From positions 1 through 7,020 of the forward strand of contig CAMLKC010000050.1 of the NCBI GenBank assembly GCA_946480595.1: a stretch of DNA of 7,020 bases, in the 5' to 3' direction. The notes beneath the pieces are model-generated. The model ran no database searches, was not told where the DNA came from, and saw nothing but the letters and a program-made list of their open reading frames with translations. Of the stretch, positions 1-4,494 are shown piece after piece. This DNA is from an uncultured Candidatus Saccharibacteria bacterium (GTDB taxonomy: Bacteria > Patescibacteria > Saccharimonadia > Saccharimonadales > CAMLKC01). Each line of letters begins with the position of its first letter. Position 1 is the stretch's first letter. The position numbers and the translations under genes were made by a program.

Positions 1-1050
1 GAAATGAAAGAAAAATACGGTGACGACCGCCGCTCGAAGATGATCAACCACGAACTCGGTAAGTTTAGTGACGAAGAGCTCATTCCCGAAGAGGAAAGTG
101 TTATACTTCTTACAACAGAAAACTACATCAAGCGGACGCTCCTCAGCGAATACCGCAGGCAAAACCGGGGTGGCAAAGGTAAGCGTGGTATGACGACCAA
201 AGAAGAGGACGTTATTGACCAGCTCATACCCGCAAGCACGCACGATTATCTACTGTTCTTTACAAATAAGGGTCGCATTTTCCGGCTTAAGGCATACGAA
301 GTACCTGCAGCCAGTCTTGTAGGTAAGGGTGTTGCTGCGGTAAACCTCCTCCAGCTTCAGCCGGAAGAAAAGATCACTTCTATCATTCGTCACGACAAAG
401 ACTCGAGTGCAGAGGGCTATCTCTTTATGGCTACAACCAAGGGCACGGTAAAAAAGACGCCGCTTAAGGACTACGAGAATATTCGCACCAATGGTCTGAT
501 TGCTATCAAGCTTGACGACGGTGACGAACTTCGCTGGATCAAGAAGACGACAGGTGAAAACGATGTTATTGTGTCAACATCTGCCGGTCAGGCGGTTCGC
601 TTTAACGAGAGCGAAGCCCGTCCTATGGGCCGAACGGCTCGTGGTGTCCGTGGTGTCCGCCTTCGCCCGAACGATACGGTCGTGGGTATGGATATTGTCG
701 ATGACCCTGCTAATAACTTGCTTGTTATTAGCGAAAAAGGGTATGGAAAGATCACCAAGGTAGCAAACTTCCCAAGCCACAAGCGCGGTGGAGTAGGCAT
801 CAAGGCGGCGGTAGTAACCGCTAAGACTGGTCCGATTATCTCGGTGAATACGCTGGATCCTGAGGCGAGCGAAGTACTGCTCATCTCTAATAACGGTCAG
901 GCTATCCGTGTTGGCCTGAAAGATATCCCAACACTTGGTCGCACGACCCAAGGCGTCCGTATTATGCGTCTAGGCGATGGTGACGCTGTTTCGTCACTTG
1001 GCCTTATGCCTGAACAAACGACAATAATCGAAGAAGAAGAGGTACAATAG
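1..1050 (+). CDS. gyrA: DNA gyrase subunit A, C-terminal part (5' end outside window)
   Basis: GyrA and GyrB form the type II topoisomerase that puts negative supercoils into DNA using ATP. Only the last 349 codons are here; the frame is open from base 1, so the apparent ATG at 4 is internal. Residues below count Glu (bases 1-3) as 1. The fragment opens with the KEKYGDDRR segment that follows the coiled coil of the catalytic part, then the C-terminal DNA-wrapping beta-pinwheel. Six blade-like repeats are visible, e.g. LLFFTNKGRIFRL (84-96), YLFMATTKGTVKK (140-152), LLVISEKGYGKITK (240-253) and VLLISNNGQAIRV (292-304). QNRGGKG (54-60) is a GyrA-box, the motif needed for wrapping; ParC/TopA IV subunits lack it, which decides gyrase over topoisomerase IV. 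Blades 4 and 6 end in the related GRTARGVRGVRL and GRTTQGVRIMRL. It ends in a short acidic tail (EEEEVQ) and TAG. The active-site Tyr and quinolone region lie upstream of the window. The next gene starts 4 bp after the stop. Confidence 0.97.
   Translation, partial: EMKEKYGDDRRSKMINHELGKFSDEELIPEEESVILLTTENYIKRTLLSEYRRQNRGGKGKRGMTTKEEDVIDQLIPASTHDYLLFFTNKGRIFRLKAYEVPAASLVGKGVAAVNLLQLQPEEKITSIIRHDKDSSAEGYLFMATTKGTVKKTPLKDYENIRTNGLIAIKLDDGDELRWIKKTTGENDVIVSTSAGQAVRFNESEARPMGRTARGVRGVRLRPNDTVVGMDIVDDPANNLLVISEKGYGKITKVANFPSHKRGGVGIKAAVVTAKTGPIISVNTLDPEASEVLLISNNGQAIRVGLKDIPTLGRTTQGVRIMRLGDGDAVSSLGLMPEQTTIIEEEEVQ
1037..1042 (+). promoter_or_regulatory. Ribosome binding site of the DUF212 gene, inside gyrA
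   Basis: AAGAGG, 12 nt before the ATG at 1055, lies in the last codons of gyrA. It can pair with the CCTCC of the 16S 3' end seen in this same window. The spacing is a little long, but the placement and the 4-bp gap to gyrA suggest translational coupling. Confidence 0.5.
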
Positions 1051-1054
1051 TATT

Positions 1055-1486
1055 ATGGAGCTGCTTTCACCGTACTTAATAGCGATTGTCGCTGCGTGGC
1101 TTATCTCGCAGGGCGCCAAGTACCTATTTGTCGCGGTGAAACAGCGCAGCTTTGATCATTATCGTCAGCTGTATCTCTCGGGCAATATGCCCAGCGCGCA
1201 TAGCGCATCCGTCATAGCATTAGTGACGGTCATAGCTTTACGCGACAGCGTAGACTCCGGGTTATTTGCAATAGCGGCACTCTTTGCCGCTATTGTCATG
1301 TATGACGCCGTAATGGTGCGACGTTCATCCGGAGAGCAGGGAATTGCTATCCAAAAGCTTATAAAAGAACAAAAAAGCAGCGTACCTTTTCCGCGCGCAG
1401 CTAAGGGCCACACCCCTGTTGAAGTGGCCGTCGGAGCACTGCTCGGTGTGATTATTGGGGCGGTTGTCTTTTTAGCTACAAAATAA
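1055..1486 (+). CDS. Divergent PAP2 family (DUF212) membrane protein
   Basis: A 143-residue integral membrane protein of the divergent PAP2 family (PF02681, the family of Bacillus YuiD). Members resemble acid phosphatase/lipid phosphatases, but the physiological substrate is not settled, so no reaction is assigned. Family motifs are clear and in order: SGNMPSAHSA (42-51), the counterpart of the PSGH motif; MYDAVMVRR (82-90); and GHTPVEV (118-124). Hydrophobic segments lie at about 5-27, 50-65, 68-86 and 122-141, giving roughly four membrane spans; the length is near that usual for the family. It starts 4 bp after the gyrA stop, so the two are very likely co-transcribed. No terminator is seen between its TAA and the 16S promoter 14 bp further on. 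Confidence 0.9.
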   Translation: MELLSPYLIAIVAAWLISQGAKYLFVAVKQRSFDHYRQLYLSGNMPSAHSASVIALVTVIALRDSVDSGLFAIAALFAAIVMYDAVMVRRSSGEQGIAIQKLIKEQKSSVPFPRAAKGHTPVEVAVGALLGVIIGAVVFLATK

Positions 1487-1499
1487 GTTCAAATTACCC

Positions 1500-1529
1500 T
1501 TGACGTTCGCCTTACTCATAGGGTATGCT
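1500..1529 (+). promoter_or_regulatory. Promoter of the 16S rRNA gene
   Basis: TTGACG (1500-1505), 18-bp spacer, TATGCT (1524-1529): a good sigma-70-type match. The predicted start is near 1536, giving a leader of about 120 nt before mature 16S. It is the only convincing promoter between the DUF212 gene and 16S. Confidence 0.7.
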
Positions 1530-1586
1530 TAGACACAGTCTGGTCGCAAGGAGCGATAAACAACAGTGGAGTTGAACAGATCAAAG

Positions 1587-1600
1587 GAACTTTGACAATT
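1587..1600 (+). promoter_or_regulatory. Possible boxA-like antitermination site in the 16S leader
   Basis: The CTTTGACAATTTA segment resembles rRNA boxA elements (consensus near GCTCTTTGAAAA / CTCTTTAACAATTTA), which bind NusB-S10 to keep RNA polymerase from terminating within untranslated rRNA. It coincides with the outer arm of the 16S processing stem, as boxA often lies beside that stem. The match lacks the leading TGCT, so the call is tentative. Confidence 0.4.
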
Positions 1601-1627
1601 TAGTTGTGTAATATCATCGTCAGTCTA
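1590..1627 (+). repeat. 5' arm of the 16S rRNA processing stem
   Basis: This segment pairs with 3268-3304 across the whole 16S gene. Bases 1590-1608 pair with 3286-3304 (19 bp, one G:U), then come an internal loop, CATCGT (1615-1620) with ACGATG (3275-3280), and AGTCTA (1622-1627) with TAGACT (3268-3273). Such stems are RNase III substrates that release pre-16S from the transcript. The inner end can instead form a local hairpin, GTCTAT (1623-1628) with ATAGAC (1634-1639). Confidence 0.85.
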
Positions 1628-1639
1628 TTTTAGATAGAC

Positions 1640-1654
1640 GCATCGTTAAGATGC
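1640..1654 (+). other. Small hairpin just before mature 16S
   Basis: GCATC (1640-1644), loop GTTAA, GATGC (1650-1654): a perfect 5-bp hairpin between the processing stem and the mature 5' end. It is probably part of the leader fold used during 16S maturation. Confidence 0.5.
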
Positions 1655-1658
1655 ATCT

Positions 1659-3136
<1,478 letters not shown>

Positions 3137-3150
3137 AGGGAGAGTTATGC

Positions 3151-3250
3151 CAGCAATACGAGTAATCTATTGCTGAAGCTAGGTCGGTCTTGTTATTGTG
3201 ATGAGCTTACATAATAACGTAGTTCTTACTACTTGTAGTGAGAACAAGAC
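3151..3250 (+). other. Structured 16S trailer (hairpin plus three-way junction)
   Basis: Between mature 16S and the 3' arm of the processing stem the RNA can fold into CAGCAAT (3151-3157) with ATTGCTG (3169-3175), then a three-way junction. In the junction GTCTTG (3187-3192) closes with CAAGAC (3245-3250) around two arms: about 3192-3200 with 3210-3218 (one G:U) and 3222-3231 with 3236-3245 (10 bp, one G:U, CTTG loop). Closing-helix and arm ends share a base, so exact borders are uncertain. No gene is seen here. Confidence 0.55.
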
Positions 3251-3267
3251 TAAGTTCAAAAAACACT

Positions 3268-3304
3268 TAGACTTACGATGGTATGCACAACTAAATTGTT
3301 AAAG
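3268..3304 (+). repeat. 3' arm of the 16S rRNA processing stem
   Basis: Partner of 1590-1627; CACAACTAAATTGT (3286-3299) is the exact reverse complement of ACAATTTAGTTGTG upstream of 16S. It ends three bases before the terminator stem, so the primary transcript is just long enough to form the processing stem. Confidence 0.85.
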
Positions 3305-3306
3305 AG

Positions 3307-3342
3307 AAAAACTCTCCGGTATAAAAGCCGGAGAGTTTTTTT
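3307..3342. terminator. Rho-independent terminator of 16S, bidirectional
   Basis: ACTCTCCGG (3311-3319) pairs perfectly with CCGGAGAGT (3328-3336), extended by AAAA with TTTT to 13 bp, with an 8-base loop and a run of seven T (3336-3342). Read on the minus strand it also ends in a T-rich tail, so it can serve the opposing gene at 3377-3610 as well. It stops 16S transcription more than 1.1 kb before 23S. Confidence 0.92.
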
Positions 3343-3376
3343 GTTGTTCGGATGTTCGTTAGTAGAGATAATTAAT

Positions 3377-3610
3377 TTACGGGTGAGGGAAGAGTGAATT
3401 AAAGAACCAGGTAAGGAGCATCGTATGGAGGTTTACCATGACAATCAACCCAACGCCGCAGGTAATGAGTGCCCACAGTTTGTAGCGATCGTAGCTTGAT
3501 ACGCCACTGCCAAAATTATCAGCAACCTGCTGGTGCCATTTCACGAATGCGACGCCCGCTGCCAGGATAAGCAACCCTATAAAAAATGATCCTAAGTTGA
3601 ATTCATACAT
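3377..3610 (-). CDS. Small two-helix membrane protein of unknown function
   Basis: A 77-residue protein that I do not recognise as a named family. It has two hydrophobic stretches that look like membrane helices, about 6-24 (LGSFFIGLLILAAGVAFV) and about 45-70, joined by a polar segment (KWHQQVADNFGSGVSSYDRYK, roughly 24-44). It ends NSLFPHP. The amphipathic linker, the promoter directly before it and the terminator it faces make a real gene likely despite the small size. It lies between 16S and 23S and runs against both. No Shine-Dalgarno sequence precedes the ATG. TATAAT (minus strand, 3622 to 3617) is placed so that transcription should begin at or next to the A of the ATG, so the message is probably leaderless. 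Confidence 0.75.
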   Translation of the reverse strand: MYEFNLGSFFIGLLILAAGVAFVKWHQQVADNFGSGVSSYDRYKLWALITCGVGLIVMVNLHTMLLTWFFNSLFPHP

Positions 3611-3616
3611 AGCATC

Positions 3617-3627
3617 ATTATATACCA
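3617..3627 (-). promoter_or_regulatory. -10 region of the small membrane protein gene
   Basis: On the minus strand TATAAT (3622-3617) overlaps TATATA, which is preceded by TGG as in an extended -10 element. No good -35 is seen at 17 bp. Six bases separate the -10 from the ATG, which predicts a leaderless transcript. Confidence 0.55.
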
Positions 3628-3674
3628 GTCATCTCTAAAACGGGGAATTCAAGCAAATGCTAGCCAATACACTA

Positions 3675-3703
3675 TTGCCACCAAGGGTAATCTGCTGTAG
3701 AAT
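3675..3703 (+). promoter_or_regulatory. Promoter of the Ala-Val-Ile tRNA operon
   Basis: TTGCCA (3675-3680), exactly 17 bp, TAGAAT (3698-3703). The predicted start is near 3710, 14 nt before tRNA-Ala. The promoter lies after the 16S terminator, so these tRNAs are made independently of 16S. Confidence 0.75.
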
Positions 3704-3709
3704 ATAAAA

Positions 3710-3717
3710 AGTTCGCA
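3710..3717 (+). repeat. 5' arm of the helix enclosing tRNA-Ala and the minihelix
   Basis: AGTTCGCA is the exact reverse complement of TGCGAACT (3842-3849). It begins at the predicted transcription start, so the primary 5' end would be base-paired. The enclosed segment holds tRNA-Ala and the minihelix behind it. Confidence 0.55.
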
Positions 3718-3723
3718 ACACGT

Positions 3724-3800
3724 GGGGGCATAGCTCAGTTGGCTAGAGCACCTGCTTTGCAAGCAGGGGGTCCAGGGTTCGAGTCCCTGTGCCTCCACCA
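3724..3800 (+). tRNA. tRNA-Ala (anticodon UGC)
   Basis: Full cloverleaf with an encoded CCA. The acceptor stem is GGGGGCA (3724-3730) with TGCCTCC (3790-3796), discriminator A3797, CCA at 3798-3800. The D arm contains TAGCTCAGTTGGCTAGAGCA, the anticodon stem is CCTGC/GCAGG with loop TTTGCAA (anticodon TGC, 3758-3760), and the T arm is CAGGG-TTCGAGT-CCCTG. The third acceptor pair is G:U, the known identity signal for alanyl-tRNA synthetase. It is the first gene of a three-tRNA operon; Ala and Ile tRNAs are the usual residents of bacterial 16S-23S spacers. Confidence 0.98.
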
Positions 3801-3803
3801 TAT

Positions 3804-3839
3804 GGGGTGAACCAGGCGAAAGTCTGGGACACTCCACCA
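3804..3839 (+). ncRNA. Minihelix with ACCA end, tRNA-Ala acceptor-like
   Basis: Three bases after tRNA-Ala lies a 36-nt element that folds into one hairpin. GGGGTG (3804-3809) pairs with CACTCC (3830-3835); an AA/GA internal loop follows; CCAGGC (3812-3817) pairs with GTCTGG (3822-3827, one G:U); and the loop is GAAA, a GNRA tetraloop. It ends in ACCA (3836-3839), like a tRNA. The first three pairs are G-C, G-C, G:U and the unpaired base before CCA is A, matching the 1:72, 2:71, 3:70 and 73 positions of the tRNA-Ala next to it. It may be a remnant of a partial tRNA-Ala duplication (both contain CCAGG and end CTCCACCA) or a functional RNA. The fold is seen in sequence; function is inference. 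Confidence 0.5.
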
Positions 3840-3841
3840 AA

Positions 3842-3849
3842 TGCGAACT
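3842..3849 (+). repeat. 3' arm of the helix enclosing tRNA-Ala and the minihelix
   Basis: TGCGAACT pairs with AGTTCGCA at 3710-3717 (8 bp, perfect). It begins three bases after the ACCA of the minihelix. Confidence 0.55.
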
Positions 3850-3866
3850 GCGCACCTTTCACAAAT

Positions 3867-3872
3867 AGTTCA
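3867..3872 (+). repeat. 5' arm of a short helix enclosing tRNA-Val
   Basis: AGTTCA pairs with TGAACT at 3955-3960. Six pairs alone is weak; the call leans on the same arrangement around the two neighbouring tRNAs. The same bases could also pair with TGAAC at 3984-3988. Confidence 0.35.
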
Positions 3873-3877
3873 CTTGC

Positions 3878-3954
3878 GGGCGCTTAGCTCAGTTGGCTAG
3901 AGCATCTCGTTTACACCGAGAGGGTCGGGGGTTCGAGCCCCTCAGCGCCCACCA
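3878..3954 (+). tRNA. tRNA-Val (anticodon UAC)
   Basis: Cloverleaf with an encoded CCA. The acceptor is GGGCGCT (3878-3884) with AGCGCCC (3944-3950), discriminator A3951, CCA 3952-3954. The anticodon stem is TCTCG/CGAGA with loop TTTACAC, anticodon TAC at 3912-3914. The T arm contains GGTTCGAGCCC. A valine tRNA between the usual spacer Ala and Ile tRNAs is less common in bacterial rRNA spacers. The CCA is followed at once by the 3' arm of a short flanking helix. Confidence 0.98.
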
Positions 3955-3960
3955 TGAACT
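3955..3960 (+). repeat. 3' arm of a short helix enclosing tRNA-Val
   Basis: TGAACT abuts the tRNA-Val CCA and pairs with AGTTCA at 3867-3872; AGTTCA at 4069-4074 is an alternative partner. Confidence 0.35.
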
Positions 3961-3970
3961 TATATAAGCA

Positions 3971-3988
3971 AGAAAGCATTTTCTGAAC
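3971..3988 (+). repeat. 5' arm of an 18-bp helix enclosing tRNA-Ile
   Basis: All 18 bases pair with 4070-4087 (three G:U pairs, no mismatch). Only four bases separate this arm from tRNA-Ile. A T run at 4083-4088 overlaps the far end, so the helix may act as a processing stem, a terminator with the tRNA as its loop, or both. Confidence 0.7.
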
Positions 3989-3992
3989 GTAT

Positions 3993-4069
3993 GGGCGATT
4001 AGCTCAGCTGGTTAGAGCGCGTCACTGATAATGACGAGGTCGGAGGTTCAAGTCCCTCATCGCCCACCA
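3993..4069 (+). tRNA. tRNA-Ile (anticodon GAU)
   Basis: Cloverleaf with an encoded CCA. The acceptor is GGGCGAT (3993-3999) with ATCGCCC (4059-4065), discriminator A4066, CCA 4067-4069. The anticodon stem is CGTCA/TGACG with loop CTGATAA, anticodon GAT at 4027-4029. It is the last gene of the tRNA operon. The tRNA sits as the loop of an 18-bp helix whose 3' arm begins at the base after CCA. Confidence 0.98.
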
Positions 4070-4088
4070 GTTCAGGAGATGCTTTTTT
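4070..4088 (+). terminator. 3' arm of the tRNA-Ile helix with T run
   Basis: GTTCAGGAGATGCT and the following T bases pair with 3971-3988, and six T follow the GC-containing part (4083-4088). This has the parts of an intrinsic terminator, but with an 81-base loop holding the tRNA, so its efficiency is uncertain. The hairpin at 4102-4137 is the safer terminator. Confidence 0.45.
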
Positions 4089-4101
4089 GTTGGCAAAATA
4101 T

Positions 4102-4137
4102 ATTAAAAACACCTGTCGTACGCCGGGTGTTTTTAAT
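4102..4137. terminator. Terminator of the tRNA operon
   Basis: ACACC (4109-4113) pairs with GGTGT (4126-4130), extended by ATTAAAA with TTTTAAT to 12 bp; the loop is 12 bases. The T run is five long (4130-4134) and the symmetric A/T flanks would work in both directions. It separates the tRNA unit from the 23S promoter. Confidence 0.7.
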
Positions 4138-4161
4138 TACCGCATTTTTACGTATAAAAGT

Positions 4162-4190
4162 TGATAAAACCTCTTGTAAAAGTTTTATCA
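4162..4190. repeat. Inverted repeat over the -35 box of the 23S promoter
   Basis: TGATAAAAC (4162-4170) and GTTTTATCA (4182-4190) are a perfect 9-bp inverted repeat with an 11-base centre. The -35 hexamer TTGTAA lies in the centre. No T run follows on either strand, which argues against a terminator and suggests an operator. Confidence 0.5.
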
Positions 4191-4202
4191 GTAGAGTATA
4201 GT
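4174..4202 (+). promoter_or_regulatory. Promoter upstream of 23S rRNA
   Basis: TTGTAA (4174-4179), 17-bp spacer, TATAGT (4197-4202); predicted start near 4209. No other convincing promoter is seen before mature 23S, so it probably drives the large-subunit rRNA through a leader of about 285 nt. A terminator-like hairpin lies 23 nt after the start. Confidence 0.65.
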
Positions 4203-4231
4203 TACTAACAGTTAAGCGAATGTTCAATAGA

Positions 4232-4278
4232 ACCTCTGGCGATGTGTGGTAAAAGGCAAATCGTAAGAGGTGTTTTTT
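4232..4278 (+). terminator. Terminator-like hairpin in the 23S leader (attenuator or small RNA end)
   Basis: ACCTCT (4232-4237) pairs with AGAGGT (4266-4271); after one mismatch, a G:U and CGAT (4240-4243) with ATCG (4260-4263) continue the stem; the loop is 16 bases. Six T follow at 4273-4278. The form is that of an intrinsic terminator about 70 nt after the predicted start. It could attenuate 23S transcription, be overridden by an antitermination complex, or end a short independent RNA. Confidence 0.55.
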
Positions 4279-4451
4279 ATCGCAAAAATAACAACGAATT
4301 ACCCCTAGACAGTATGCGAGTATAGGTGGTACGATGGTGAAGCTTGAGTGCAGACGAGATACATCGAGGTGATGTAGCGAAATGTGCTCTCAAGGTGTGA
4401 GAACGCAAGCTATTTAAAAATTTGATTGTAAGAAAGTAAAGATTGACGGCA

Positions 4452-4475
4452 AGTAATTGGTAATTTCCAATTACT
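4452..4475 (+). other. Hairpin before the mature 23S 5' end
   Basis: AGTAATTGG (4452-4460), loop TAATTT, CCAATTACT (4467-4475): 9 perfect pairs. TTGAC (4443-4447) with GTCAA (4477-4481) can extend it below a small internal loop. It is likely part of the precursor fold used in 23S maturation. Confidence 0.6.
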
Positions 4476-4494
4476 AGTCAAGTCAATGCATAAA

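Larger units (their letters stand above)
4209..4494 (+). other. 23S leader region, no gene
   Basis: This stretch between the promoter and 23S holds no open reading frame that looks real. It is rich in RNA structure: the terminator-like hairpin at 4232-4278; CTTGAG (4343-4348) with CTCAAG (4389-4394) around a hairpin TACATC (4360-4365) / GATGTA (4371-4376); and a strong hairpin at 4452-4475 next to the mature 5' end. The other arm of the 23S processing stem would lie beyond the window. Confidence 0.6.

Noticed and set aside
500..963. Open frames overlapping gyrA and the DUF212 gene in other frames
   Set aside because: They are shadows of well-supported coding regions, including the minus-strand frame at 1165-1413.
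1592..1614. TTGACA (1592-1597) and TAATAT (1609-1614) as a second 16S promoter
   Set aside because: The spacer is only 11 bp, and both elements are fully explained as part of the 16S processing stem that pairs with 3268-3304.
3649..3855. 68-codon open frame on the minus strand
   Set aside because: It is the reverse complement of tRNA-Ala and the minihelix; phrases such as GLEPWTPCLQSRCSSQLSYAP are the well-known false translation of tRNA genes.
4300..4326. TTACCC and TATAGG as a second 23S promoter after the leader hairpin
   Set aside because: Poor -35 match and a 15-bp spacer; too weak to report.
4443..4471. TTGACG at 4443-4448 as a promoter next to 23S
   Set aside because: No -10-like hexamer lies 16-19 bp downstream, and the bases take part in a hairpin before the mature 5' end.
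3137..4494. Spacer searched for CRISPR arrays, insertion sequences and attachment sites
   Set aside because: No regularly spaced repeats, transposase fragments or tRNA-end duplications with an element beside them; the repeats found are RNA stems.
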